A stretch of 64,000 bases of DNA, from the NCBI GenBank assembly GCA_032716605.1, contig CM064502.1, positions 54,201,645-54,265,644 of the forward strand, given 5' to 3'. This document shows positions 11,246 through 21,899 of the stretch, one piece after another. Source of the DNA: Paralithodes platypus (lineage: Eukaryota > Arthropoda > Malacostraca > Decapoda > Lithodidae). Position numbers and translations under genes: made by a program. Numbering within the stretch: position 1 is the first letter of the stretch; each line of letters starts with the position of its first letter. Under the pieces are notes generated by a model that worked only from the letters and a program-made list of their open reading frames with translations, was not told where the DNA came from and searched no databases.

Positions 11246-11990
11246 ACCTTTAATGCTTCCAAAACCCAATTTCTCAATCTATCTACCCGCCGTGAACTCC
11301 CAGCGGACTATCCCTTATTCTTCAACAAAACAAAAATCAACCCTTCACCTTCTCTCAGTATTCTTGGTGTCTCTTTTTCTTCCGCTCTCTCTTGGAAGGA
11401 ACATATTACCAGTCTTGCTAAGGCAGCCTCCCAGAAGCTGGGTGTGCTCAACTGCCTCGAGGGGCTCTTTACCACTGTTCAGCTTCTTGCTCTGTACAGG
11501 GGCACATGTATTGAGTATTGTTCACATGTGTGGGGAGGATCCTCTCACACAGCACTTCTAGACAAAGTAGAAAGGAAAGCCTTTCGTATCATTAACTCAC
11601 GTCCACTCACCTACTCTCTGCAATCTCTCTCTCTTCGCCGCAATGTTGCATCTCTCTCGCTATTCTATCGCTACTACAATAATCAGTCTTGCAACACAAT
11701 CCCACCCCTACTTTGTACAACTCTCCAACTCAAGAGTGAAAAATTACTCCCAATCATTCTTCTATTCAACAGCTGAGCTTTGGAACTCTCTCCCTGAATC
11801 CATTTTTCCCTCGTCCTATGACTTAAATTGTTTCAAACTCCGTGTATCCAGACATTTTGGCTCGAACGTTCCTTGATTTTGGCCCTGTCACTCTTTTAAC
11901 TCTGGGTGAGGCACTCGTCACAGGCAGTTTTGCCTTTTGTATCCCTCACTCACATAGAACAAAAACAAAAAACTACAACAACAATTACTA
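11246..11990 (+). pseudogene. CR1/Jockey-like LINE ORF2 C-terminal fragment
   Basis: Best preserved LINE piece in the window. In one frame from about 11246: FNASKTQFLNLS (the region just past the reverse transcriptase active site), LSILGVSFSSALSWKEHI, KAASQKLGVLN, LLALYRG, IEYCSHVWGG, LLDKVERKAFRIIN and FYRYYNN. These blocks recur in order in non-LTR retrotransposon ORF2 proteins, downstream of the catalytic domain. Near 11690 about 20-30 residues are lost with a frame change. The C-terminus continues as FVQLSNSR...FYSTAELWNSLPESIFPSSYDLNCFKLRVSRHF and stops at TGA 11874-11876. A ~110-bp 3' UTR and an A/C-rich end follow. The N-terminus, endonuclease and catalytic motifs are absent, so this is a 5'-truncated dead copy. 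Confidence 0.85.
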
Positions 11991-12244
11991 GCCTAGGCCC
12001 TATACGAAAAAGAAATATCCAGAAAAATATAAAAACCGCAAGGGCCAATATATGCAAATATAAAGACCTCCACATGAGTAAGGCGGCCCAGGTAGGCGCG
12101 GATGGCCGGTAGAACCCTGACCAATTTATTTATTTACATATTTTTTGTTTTCCATTGGGGAGGACAGGATGGTAAAGCATATATATTATTTATAGCCGCC
12201 ATATTATATAACCTCTCAGGGTTTTCATTCAGTACAGCCACGAA

Positions 12245-12296
12245 CAAAAAAAAAAAGGAACAGTGGGGATTGGGCCTGAGTAAATAGCATAGGATA
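12245..12296 (+). repeat. Retroposon 3' end P, copy 1
   Basis: An A-run then GGAACAGTGGGGATTGGGCC and TGAGTAAATAG. The same sequence occurs at 53905-53960 (followed by GATA repeats) and, reversed, at 51408-51447. A common 3' terminus with varied flanks points to a retroposon. Confidence 0.55.
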
Positions 12297-12459
12297 GAAC
12301 AGTCACGAACGAAAGTATTGGCCTTCTTTCACAACTTTAACTTTTCTTTCCATTTTGGACAAACAAATATGATATATAAATACAATATATAAAGTAAAAC
12401 TGAACATACCTTGGATATTTAAATGATGCGGTGTAAGCATATATTATTAATTTGTATTA

Positions 12460-12566
12460 GATAATAGGTGTGGAATAGTGTGGAAATCTACAGCCCATGT
12501 GTTCTAGCCCTCTTTGAGCAACAGAGGCTCCCGATATCTGGCCTACCTATTTGGAACAGGGTATAG
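12460..12566. mobile_element. Element I, half copy
   Basis: AATAGGTGTGGAA, CTACAGCCCAT, CTAGCCC, GAGCAACAGAGGCT and CCTACCTATTTGGAACAGG match the right half of the copy at 8548-8762. Confidence 0.6.
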
Positions 12567-12686
12567 CTACAAGCATAGGAGGGGGATCTGCTATCATGCT
12601 ATATACAGTATATATATGTGAGTCACTTTGCCTTCTGTGGATTATCGTGTATAATTTATGTCCTTACCGCCATGTGTAAAAATAGT

Positions 12687-13075
12687 TTAAGGGGAGATGG
12701 GTCGTTTTTCTGGTCCCCCTCCTCCTTCATGTTTAGTCCCATTAGTGTTCAGGTTATATGACGTTCGGTCTATTAGTTCAGGTTATATGACGTTCGGTCT
12801 ATTAGTTCGGCGATTTGAAGACCCCATTTCTTTGTCAATAGTAAACTTTTTGTGTCATTTAGGTGTCGATTTCTTCCTGGTGAGCAATAGCGAGCCTGTA
12901 ATTTAAGAGGAAACGGCCTTCGGCCGGGACATTTCTATATCGAAAAATGTACAAATATATCTTGAAGGAGGGTCTTGGAGGGTGCTTTTTTAAGCTTGAT
13001 GGAGGTATATAGAGGAAAATAAAAACATAAAATTATAAATAAATGAAAAAATAAATACGCTCACCCTCCCCTTAA
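12687..13075 (+). mobile_element. TTAA-C MITE
   Basis: TTAAGGGGAGATGGGTCG to CACCCTCCCCTTAA. Near 12760-12800 a short direct duplication (TTCAGGTTATATGACGTTCG) is present. The core has GAGCAATAGCGAGCC and a GGCC-TTC-GGCC hairpin. The tail is GTCTTGGAGGGTGCTTTTTTAAGC. Confidence 0.85.
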
Positions 13076-13365
13076 CCACCAGATAATCTCTGTTTGCAGG
13101 CCACGATTGTTTACATGGCTAGATAGGCAATATGGCGGCTACTGTAAGAAGGTTGTCGTGTTTCCAGTCCCCCTATAGATGGCAGTGAACGAGACACCTG
13201 GATCAACATGTAAATGGTTCACATATGATGATCCAGTCACTCATAAACACACACGTCGCATATTTATATATTAAGATGATACATGAACAAATAAATAAAT
13301 AAATAAGTAAATACATACATACATACATACAGGCAAAATAAGTAAATAAACAATTACATAAATAT

Positions 13366-13582
13366 TTATCCCTTTCAGTACCAGTGCCGTCCTTTTAGCT
13401 TTAATCTGGCTACTATTAGACAATGTTATTCCGTTTCAAAAGGGCCTCCAGCAATTAACAGGCTTCGAACTATCTCACTCAACCCCTTTTACTACCGCAG
13501 ATCCTTCTCAAACTGGCTTAAAATCGTCTAAATGTAGCAAGAATAAAATACAAAAATACGTCGCTGGTACAAAAGGGGTGAA
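13366..13582. mobile_element. TTAA-D MITE
   Basis: Left CCCTTTCAGTACCAGTGCCG; right CGTCGCTGGTACAAAAGGGGTGAA. The terminal TTAA has decayed to TTAT and TGAA. An A/T-rich tract with AAAT and ACAT repeats (13289-13331) precedes it. Confidence 0.75.
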
Positions 13583-13719
13583 GATGATAAATAAACAAAT
13601 AAACAAATAAATATATACACACACATTACAAAAGACCTTCTGCTTCCAAGTTGGCAATACAGAATAAATAATATACCGGTATATTATGAAGTAAGACATG
13701 TTGACAGGTGAGGCATTAA

Positions 13720-14056
13720 TTACGGGGAGATTTCCACCGGGAGGATTTTTTTTTTCTGGACCCCTTTCTCCCTCATGTTTAGCCCCATTGCTTTTGAGAT
13801 TTTAAGACGTTCGCCCCATTAGTGTGGCGATTTTAAGAACCCTCGCCCCATTTCTGTCAATTTTAAGACCATTCGTGCCATTCAGGTGTATTTTTTCCTG
13901 GCCAGCGATAGCGAGCCTGTAATTTAAGGGGAATCGGCCTTCGGCTGGGACATTTTTCTACCGAAAAATGTACAAATTTATCTTGAAAGGGGGTCTAGGG
14001 AGAGTAATTTTAAGTTTGATGGAAGTCTAGGGAATCAACTAAAAACCTCCCCTTAA
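13720..14056 (+). mobile_element. TTAA-A MITE
   Basis: TTACGGGGAGATTTCCACC to AAAAACCTCCCCTTAA. Three internal TTTTAAGA modules, then GGCCAGCGATAGCGAGCC, hairpin CGGCC-TTC-GGCTG (one G-T pair) and ACATTTTTCTACCGAAAAATGT (split stem). The left TTAA has decayed to TTAC. Confidence 0.85.
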
Positions 14057-14097
14057 GTGAGAGTGGCTGGACCTCATATCTACCGGTATCTATCTAA

Positions 14098-14332
14098 CTC
14101 TCTCTCTCTCTCTCTCTCTCTCTGGATAACTATGAATGAATCAGTGGGTAGGTAAGTGTAAATTCCCTTTCAGACTCATTTTTCTCTATACTCTATAACA
14201 ACTTTCCATGTCGGCATTTCCTCACCCATAAGGTTACATTCCTTTTTATTTTCCGGTACTCACTCACTCACTCTCACTCTCTCTCTCTCACTCTCACACT
14301 CCCTCTCTCTCACACACTCTCTCTCTCTCATC
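14098..14332. repeat. (CT)n and CTCACT tracts
   Basis: A CT run at 14098-14122, then CTCACTCTCTCT-type sequence at 14260-14330. Confidence 0.85.
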
Positions 14333-14613
14333 AGCATGTAAATAGACCCCTTCCCCCAGCAGCCGACACGTACCATATATAATATATTCCCATGATGAAC
14401 ACCATAAACTGCACATCCCACCGCCACCTACCGTATTTCACCCACACTAGGAAGGAAGCCACCCACAAATATAAATATATATATGTGTGATACGCGTTCC
14501 GGACCTGAATATATAAACAAGATGGAGCGCTACGTCAGACCGTGAATATGGAGTTGCACAGGTAAATGGATCGAGTGAATGCAGATCGTATATATCCCAG
14601 TAAAAAGAGAGAG

Positions 14614-14690
14614 TTACACAGAGTTACACAGAGTTACACATATACTCAGACCTTGGGGTCCCTACTAGGTGGTCCGGCCTTAATACTACT
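14614..14690 (+). repeat. Repeat L fragment
   Basis: Three GAGTTACACA units lead into ATATACTCAGACCTTGGGG and TCCCTACTAGGTGGTCCGGCC. It matches the 6505-6557 and 26145-26205 copies. Confidence 0.55.
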
Positions 14691-14899
14691 AGACAGGGAC
14701 AGTTTATAGTAGAAAAATAGGACAGCAAATTAGAAGGCTCTTTCCTCACCCTCTGCTCCCTCCGGCTAAAAAGTCGTGCCGGAAAATAGGAAGAAGTGTA
14801 ACCTTATGGGTCAGGATATGCCCAAATGGAACGTTTTTTTTAGAGTATAGAAAATAATTAGTTTGAAAGGGAAATTATACTTACCTACTGATTAATTCA

Positions 14900-14906
<7 letters not shown>

Positions 14907-14952
<46 letters not shown>
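14907..14952. repeat. (GA)n microsatellite
   Basis: Clean GA run. Confidence 0.95.
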
Positions 14953-14954
<2 letters not shown>

Positions 14955-15590
14955 AAAATCTTACACTGACTTATCAAATTTAATCTTCATGGTAATCCCT
15001 GCAAACGCTAAATATATAAGAGTCAAAATGGAGCCTCACAGATCACTAATGTAACAGATGGAAACAATGCTATACAAAGCCTAGTTATTTTAGTAAGCGC
15101 ATTTCATAGAACATTAAACCAATTTATTCAGCTTAAGAAACAGTTAAAAGTGCAAACCTGAATGCATAATATATGGACATGGTTAATAAACGATCTAGTA
15201 TTTAGCCAATAAGACTTAACGAAATAAAGAACATAATTCATATAACGAGAAAAGTATCGGCAAACAAAACTAGACAAAATAAGCAACTAAAAAAAATACA
15301 AATAAATATTAACAAATTCTGAATGAATCCGAAATACTCCACATTTTAAAGGCGTATATGTAAATACTATCTACGAGAACCTGTAAACAAAATAAGCCCG
15401 TATTGCAAGTGTAAATAAGACGCAACAAAAAACGGAATCAATTACAGGGCCAACTTTTCCAATCTCTTCCGCGTTCACTAAAATGCCAGTGTTCGCCCGA
15501 AGAATGGTGCTGCTTAGAGGACACTGAGAATACGGACTCTGGACAACTTGGCTTCGATAGGACGTCATTTTGGGGACTTAATCATGATAC
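14953..15590. other. A/T-rich sequence, no recognised gene
   Basis: Ordinary-looking A/T-rich DNA without obvious repeats. A 65-codon minus-strand frame (15568-15371, ATG start) has unbiased composition, but I recognise no motif and see no splice or promoter support. Confidence 0.4.
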
Positions 15591-15803
15591 TTAACTCTTT
15601 CACTACGATGACGTCTTTTTACCTTTAAACCTGGCCGTAGTTAGACAATTGTATGCAGTTTAAGAAGGACCCATGATATTCAGAGGGTTTATTGAGATCA
15701 TATTTACCCTTTTGAGGCCTAGAGGTAGATTATAAGCTAATAAAAATCGTCCAATGGTACCCAGAATAAGATGAAAATTACGTCATCGTCCTGAAGGGCT
15801 TAA
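15591..15803. mobile_element. TTAA-D MITE
   Basis: TTAACTCTTTCACTACGATGACG to ACGTCATCGTCCTGAAGGGCTTAA. The usual 213-bp length with good inverted arms. Confidence 0.85.
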
Positions 15804-16069
15804 AAGCTGGTAAGACTTGAAAATGTATCCAATAGTTTATGTCCTCAGAAAGTACAAGTTTACGACAGGAAGTCATTTTGGGGGGACTTGCCCACGTATT
15901 ATAGATGCTGATACGACTTAAAAAGGCATCCTACAGTTTAAGTTAGACTATCAGTATGTATTAGGAGAAAACAAAAAACATGAAAGCAGACGATACCGGA
16001 ATATTCATTATCAAAATTGCAGAACGGAGAGCCTGTCACCCATTATTTCTCTACCTCTCCACACTTATT

Positions 16070-16283
16070 TTAAGGGAATATTTTTAGTTTGTTCCCTAGA
16101 CCTCCATGAAACATATATTTACACCCCCTAGACCCCCTTTCAAGATAAATGTGTACATTTCTCGGTAGAAATCCGGCCGGTTCCTTCTAAATTATAGGCT
16201 CGTTATCGCTCGCCATGAAAAAATCGACACCTAAATGGCACGAAAGGTCTTAAAATTTACAGAAATGGGGCGAAAGCCCACCC
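16070..16283 (-). mobile_element. TTAA-A MITE, truncated
   Basis: Reverse orientation. It starts TTAAGGGAATATTTTTAG and has the core (TTCTCGGTAGAA, GCTCGTTATCGCTCGCC). It breaks off after GAAATGGGGCGAAAG, so about the first 100 bp of the element are missing. Confidence 0.75.
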
Positions 16284-16414
16284 ACAGTTCGCAGTAGTCC
16301 CGTCCTCTCTCTCCTAAAGGGCGAACAGCTTTTTTACCCTCCCTCCGTTCTGGACTTTACGCCCCTCTGATGCATATCTCAACTGCTTTGGCCCGCCCTG
16401 GTACCAGAGTTGGG

Positions 16415-17288
16415 GGGGGGGGGGGGGGGAGGGATTGTTCCAGGGTGTTCTTTTGGTTTCCTTTTAAATGTTTGGGGTATAATGTTGTTCGTTTTAAATA
16501 CTTGGGTTTTAATTGTGTTTCTTTTTCATTATTTGGTATTTATTTGGTTTCCTATTAAATATTTGGGTTTAAATGTTGTTCGTTTTAAATACGGTAGTTG
16601 GGTTTTAATTTTGTTTCCTAATTCTTTGGGATTTATTTGTTTCTTTTTAAGTAATTGGGTTTTAATTTTGTTTCCTTTTAAATATTGGAGTTTTAAATGC
16701 GTTTCCCTTTAAATATTAGGGTTTTAATTTGTGTCCTTATATTTGGGTTTTAATTACGTTTCCGATAAACTATTTGGGTTTTTATTTTGCTTCCTTTTAA
16801 ATATATGGGTTTCAATTTGGCTTCCTTTTAAATATATGGGTTTCAATTTGGCTTACATTTAAATATATGGGTTTCAATTTGGCTTACATTTAAATATATG
16901 GGTTTCAATTTGGCTTACATTTAAATATATGGGTTTCAATTTGGCTTCCTTTTAAATATATGGGTTTCAATTTCAATTTGGCTTACATTTAAATATATGG
17001 GTTTCAATTTGGCTTACATTTAAATATATGGGTTTCAATTTGGCTTCCTTTTAAATATGGGTTTCAATTTGGCTTACATTTAAATATATGGGTTTCAATT
17101 TGGCTTACATTTAAATATATGGGTTTCAATTTTGCTTCCTTTTAAATATATGGGTTTCAATTTGGCTTACATTTAAATATATGGGTTTCAATTTGGCTTA
17201 CATTTAAATATATGGGTTTCAATTTTGCTTCCTTTTAAATATATGGGTTTCAATTTGACTTCCTATTAAATGTTTGGGTTATAATTCC
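16415..17288. repeat. 31-bp minisatellite array
   Basis: After a poly-G run (16413-16431), diverged TTTGGGTTTTAATT units lead into a homogeneous array from about 16790. The unit is AAATATATGGGTTTCAATTT plus GGCTTACATTT, alternating GGCTTACATTT and GGCTTCCTTTT versions. The gradient from diverged to uniform copies suggests growth at the right side. Confidence 0.92.
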
Positions 17289-17527
17289 TCCTAGCGTTAG
17301 CTGCGGTATTTATACTGTATACTTTACATTAATATTGATTCGTTTCAGCAAGGTATATATTAATTTACTAGAGGTTTTCTGGGTATATTTTGGCTGCCTA
17401 TCACTATGGTATTCTTTGTTTCCGGTTTTGCCTGACTACAAACCACCAGGCCAAAATTATTCCAAATCCGACTGTATTTATGGAGTCATAAAAACAGTTC
17501 GTTACTTGTTTTATATACTTATTTAAA

Positions 17528-17530
<3 letters not shown>

Positions 17531-17598
<68 letters not shown>
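17531..17598. repeat. (AT)n microsatellite
   Basis: Clean AT run of almost 70 bp, followed by CCCGGGG and more AT. Confidence 0.95.
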
Positions 17599-17600
<2 letters not shown>

Positions 17601-17929
17601 CGGGGTATATATATATAATATTTATATATATTTTTTTATCGGGGAGGGGGAGAATGGGGACGGGACGGGTTGAAGCGATGTTTCCGTGGCCGCGGAGTGG
17701 AATTAATGAAGTGCAGCTGAAATTTAATAATACAGCCCACAAACTGGCACTCCCTATAATATCCCCCTCCCCAAGTATTATGTCTACTCGGTCAAAACTT
17801 CGTTCGCTAAAGACCACTCGACTCACACAATGGCATATATGGTCGGTGGCTAACAAAATTTGGACTCTAAGAGTAAGCTGACAGTAACGGACATGGCGTA
17901 ATTGCTGATGAGAGAGATTGAGAAGGAGG
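17599..17929. other. No recognised gene
   Basis: Mixed-composition sequence. Its short open frames on both strands show no motif I recognise. Confidence 0.4.
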
Positions 17930-18235
17930 GTATTAAGACAGCTGATGAGATGATGAAGAGGAGGAGAGAAGCGAGAGACCTACGACGGAGGAGAGAGAGA
18001 GAGCGAGAACGACCGTTGAGACGGCAGAGATGAGACGAGAGGTATCTGGGGGATGGAAGAGAGAATCTCTGTAGGCAGATTATGAAGAGAGAGTGAGAGC
18101 CTGAGAGCGAGACGAAGAGAAGACGAGAGGAGAGCGTATGATGAGAACTCGGAGAGAGAAAGAGAGTGGAGAAGATTGCGAGAGAGAGAAGAGACTAGGT
18201 GACGGAGGAAGATGAGAGAGGAGAGAGCAGACGCC
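17930..18235. repeat. GA-rich purine tract
   Basis: Degenerate GAGAGA/GAAGAGA sequence ending at a repeat L fragment. Confidence 0.8.
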
Positions 18236-18312
18236 CCTACATAGAGCTACATAGATACACAGACCACAACCAGACCTCTAACTGCGTTCCTTACTAGGCA
18301 GTCTTGGCCCTT
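18236..18312 (+). repeat. Repeat L fragment, diverged
   Basis: CTACATAGATACACAGACCAC, GTTCCTTACTAGGCAGTC and TTGGCCCTTA follow the GA tract. This is the same order as the other L copies, with more changes. Confidence 0.5.
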
Positions 18313-18534
18313 ACAAAATAGAATATGCCATATATGCATATATACCCAATACACACATACACATTACTCATACATATACATTGATATAGATATACAACCA
18401 TATCATATACACATTATCATACATCTAAACACAGTAGTTATACTACAGATATAATATACCATACTGTACAGTTGCACACACATACATATACATTAAATTT
18501 TGGGGGGGTTTTGTTTTTTTTTTTATTTTTTTTT

Positions 18535-19640
18535 TTTTCCATTCCATAATCAACCCCAGCCACCTCCTGCAGATATGAGATGTCAAGCCTTCCCTTGAAC
18601 GGCGTTTATTGTCGTCCGCCTCTCCACCAACTACTCGCTGGTAGCATTTATTCCACTCTGTCTGCAACACTGTAGGTGGAAGAAACTCTTTTGTGACATC
18701 TAGCGTTTGGCAACTTTTCTGCGTTTTTAATATTGCATTTCCATTCTCCCAGCGAGTTGTCGATATAGTATTGTTTTAATGCTGAATAGTGCCATTTACA
18801 TCGACTTTTGTTCGAAACCTTTTTAGTATCTCTAAAGCACTACAATAAGCTGACTCCCTCACAACCTCTCTCTTTTTTTTAATTGAGGAACAGGTTCAAG
18901 CAATCGGTTTTAAAAAGTAACCTATTCTTCATATTGGTTTAGTTTTCTTAATGAGCGGCTAATCATTCTTCGTCGCTCTACGCATGTGTCACTGAACTCT
19001 CGGAGTATTACAAATGTTTTCATGTATCGCAGATAAGGTGAACAGAAACCTGCCCCCACACCCAAAATTTCAAGGTCGGGGCCTCCCCACCATACTTTTG
19101 AAAACAGTGGGCCCCACTCATTACGTTTTCATGTTTTTAATCATGTAAATTTTCGTTTAATAAAGCCGCAATGTCTATGTTTTGCACTTATTTGCAGCTG
19201 ACTATAACATTGGTCGCGCAAGTTTTTTAGGTTATTTTCAGACTATTAGTACCCCTAGGTCTTTTTTTTTTTTTTTTTTACTAGTACCGTTGTGGCGGGT
19301 TGGTTTTTATTTTTGTTTGCCATTCATTTCGTATTTGTAATTTCATATTTCTGCTACCAACCTGGCCGGGCCACCTGACATCTTATCGACCATTTCTGAA
19401 GGGCAATCTGCCATTTTTTTTCGACCCACTCTGATATCTTTGGTTTAAATCCAGACATTTGACAACGCATTTCTATTCATCTTCGTTCAGGACTGGTATT
19501 TCCTATTTTTGTAATCGTCGGGCGAATTTGGAAATGGTGGTTGTTTACCCCCCATACATCGGATCAAATCGTTAATGTACACTTGAGAAACAGGAACCGC
19601 CGTCCAAGGAATGCACCACTGTGGACCATCAACTAGTGGA
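18535..19640 (-). pseudogene. CR1-like reverse transcriptase pseudogene
   Basis: Very degraded minus-strand LINE. Reading from 19640 downwards in shifting frames: VYINDLIRC (the conserved YIND after the GVPQGSVLGP block, itself scrambled here), then ISEWVEKKWQIA and SRNMKLQIRNEW. These match the (W)VEKWQ..FN..KCKV.H.G and following (S/G)RNM region of CR1-type proteins. Near the end come NGNAILKTQKSCQTLDVTKEF, TEWNKCYQRVVG and, in another frame, TPFKGRLDISYLQEVAGVDYG, the usual V.EWN.LP..VV..ETVN.FK.RLD ending. The middle (19000-19350) is mostly unreadable. Poly-A/T runs near 18510-18540 mark the probable 3' end. Assigned from scattered motifs only; certainly nonfunctional. Confidence 0.6.
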
Positions 19641-19755
19641 CAAGGCCTCCCTCCACTCCGATTCCAATCCATTTATATCACCACTACTCTGTCTTCTGTT
19701 CGTCAATGCCCCAATTTTTTATCCTAAGATCCATGAATTTCACCTATTGATATTC

Positions 19756-20101
19756 TCAGAGAGAGAGAGAGGAATTATTTGTTGGAGAGAGAGAGACGAC
19801 GAGAGAGAGTATGAATGAGAGATTGCACAAGGCGCAGTTGATTGAGGTCAGGAGAGGCGGATGAGCGATGAGAGAGAGAGGAGAGAGAGAGAGGAAGAGT
19901 GATCGATAGATCGCTTGTGAGATGAGGACGAGATGTGAGGGAGATGGAGTGTTGAGAACCTGAACGAAGGAATGAGAGAGCGGAGGAACGATGACGGAAC
20001 GATGATGGCTCAGTTTGATGATGAATACGACGCGAGCACGAGAATGAGAGAGAGAGGAGAGTGAGAGAAGAGGATGAGAAGAGAAAACGATCGAGAACGC
20101 A

Positions 20102-20132
<31 letters not shown>

Positions 20133-20135
20133 GGT
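19756..20135. repeat. GA-rich purine tract
   Basis: Irregular GAGAGA and GATGAGAGAG sequence. The minus-strand Ser/Leu-rich open frames are artefacts. Confidence 0.8.
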
Positions 20136-20235
20136 TCAAGAGTTGTGATCAATGGAGTTTCTTGTGAATGGTTTCCCGTCACTTGGATCATTACATAAGA
20201 ACATAAAACACACGATGGACAATGCTATCGATTGA

Positions 20236-20385
20236 CAATGTCTTTCTTCTTTATATTTTGGCTACCATTAGACGATTTTCTATATGACAAGGGAGGGTCT
20301 TTGGGGTTCACAGAGTTGAGAATCTTTTATCCCCTTTCGATTCCAGACATCTCCGTAATGCTCGCAGAAAATCGTTATTAATGCC
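20236..20385. mobile_element. TTAA-D-like MITE, degraded
   Basis: TTTTGGCTACCATTAGACGATTTT on the left; AGAAAATCGTTATTAATGCC on the right, with TTATCCCCTTT between. The spacing and order fit TTAA-D but the termini are lost. Confidence 0.4.
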
Positions 20386-20439
20386 TAATCCGGTAGGATT
20401 GTAGATGAGCAACTGAAAGAAACAAATGTGAAGAACCCT

Positions 20440-20625
20440 GCACGCACACACACACACACACAATCTTTCCCTCTCTCTCTCCCATCATACACTTCTTATC
20501 TATAATGCCTCCCTTCCCTGCATAACTACCGCATCCAAACTTTCCCTGTAACTTCTTGTAAACACACACGCACGCACACTCACTCACTGACTCACTCTCT
20601 CTCTCTCCCATCATACACTCTAGTC
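20440..20625. repeat. CA, CT and CTCA short repeats
   Basis: A (CA)n run at 20443-20462, CT runs at 20470-20480 and 20595-20608, and a direct repeat of CTCTCTCTCCCATCATACAC (about 20475 and 20595). Confidence 0.8.
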
Positions 20626-20635
20626 CTGCCACCTA

Positions 20636-20833
20636 GACCTAGTCCTGCCACGGACATTAGTTCCAGGGCAGTAGTTCCCTTTCCAAGGTTTCACTACCAC
20701 TGCAAACCACTTGATCTTGGACACTGATCCTCAGGTATTTTCTGTGAGACAAGAAGCCTAGCAGGCGTCATAGGACCTGTTGTTGCTTGATTTCCTTTAG
20801 CTACTCCTTTAGCTACTTAGTACTCTTTGTACG
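20636..20833 (-). pseudogene. Possible RTE-like endonuclease N-terminus, fragment 1
   Basis: Homologous in order to 24299-24480: CACGGACATTAGTTCCAG, TTCCCTTTCCAA, CTGATCCTCAG, GACCTGTTGTTGCTTGATTT. Its better-preserved relative reads RVGSWNIG on the minus strand, like the first strand of LINE endonucleases. Here the reading frame is broken. It may equally be a LINE 3' region of unknown class. Confidence 0.35.
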
Positions 20834-20905
20834 TACCAGCGGTCAAACCTTCTTATCAATAACGCCCCTACCAACTGCACCAATTACTCGAAATCAACGG
20901 TTCCA

Positions 20906-21061
20906 TAGTCATCTCAACCAGTAGACTCTCAAACCAGTGCCAAATTATCCAGACCAACGCAAACAGTGCCAAAACTATAGTACTAACCTAACCGTATGCG
21001 TTGATTTCGAGATACTTGCGTTGAGAGCTAGGGCTTGAAATGGTCTACTGGTTGAGTTGAC
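20906..21061. mobile_element. Foldback element H, copy 1
   Basis: CATCTCAACCAGTAGACTCTCAA on the left is the inverse of GGTCTACTGGTTGAGTTGACC on the right; a second inner inverted pair is degraded. A more complete copy is at 45962-46126. Confidence 0.6.
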
Positions 21062-21899
21062 CGCGTCACCCCTGGTAAACAATACATCTCGCATATCTCT
21101 CTCCGCTCTCTCTTCTCTCTCTCTCTATCTCTCTGTATTGGCCCAAGAATCTTGGCTCAATACAGAAGATAGAGACTTTTTGAGCAGAGGCTATTCACTC
21201 TCCCGCGTTATGTAATGTTGAGAAAAGCCGAATAAAATCGAACATGGAGGTGGCCCTACGTTTACTTTATATCAAAAGGGAAAGCTCTTAACCCTACCCT
21301 GCTTGTCAACAACCTTCTAAATTGCTGAACGTCGAGCGACCAGTCTTGCTGCTGCTAATAAAGAATAATAAAACGGTACAAAATAATACTTGCATTAATA
21401 TACAGACTTCCAGATCTCAATCTAGTGCCCCAACAACGTGTGTGTGAACTCCGAGAAATTTAAGAACAAAATTGCAGATGATAAGTAACTCACAACTGAT
21501 ACCGTAATTTTTGGCGAGACTTTAATTTACCGGGCTGTGACCAAGTGGTGGCTGACTACTCTTTAACTTCACACTCCGCGACATGACTTGCTATACGAAC
21601 TCTGCAATCGAGATGTTCGCTTTCATCTTTTATCAATTTGTTCGAACCCCAACCCGTGGTAATAATCTGTTCTTGACATTGCTACTTGCAACAAAAGAAG
21701 AATTCATAGAGAATATTGAATGTTGGTGATGTAATTCATGTAACAGCCGCACCATCGTTACGATAACTTTCACTTTAAAGTTTACTAGTAACGAACCAAA
21801 TAGTAGCATCGAAAAAGTCCCTAATTTCAAGAAAAACAAGCAAACTTCCTCATAATAAACTTAGAGCTATGTTTAAAGAAACTGACTGCAGAGCTTTTT
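21062..21899. other. No recognised gene; short CT run
   Basis: Contains a (CT)n-rich stretch at 21097-21137 with TGGCCCAAGAATCTTGGCTCA beside it. The rest is mixed sequence without a recognised element, though the last part may belong to the LINE that follows. Confidence 0.4.

Noticed and set aside
15371..15568. Minus-strand 65-codon ATG frame as a gene
   Set aside because: Composition is unbiased, but there is no recognised motif, promoter or splice evidence; the length is within chance expectation.
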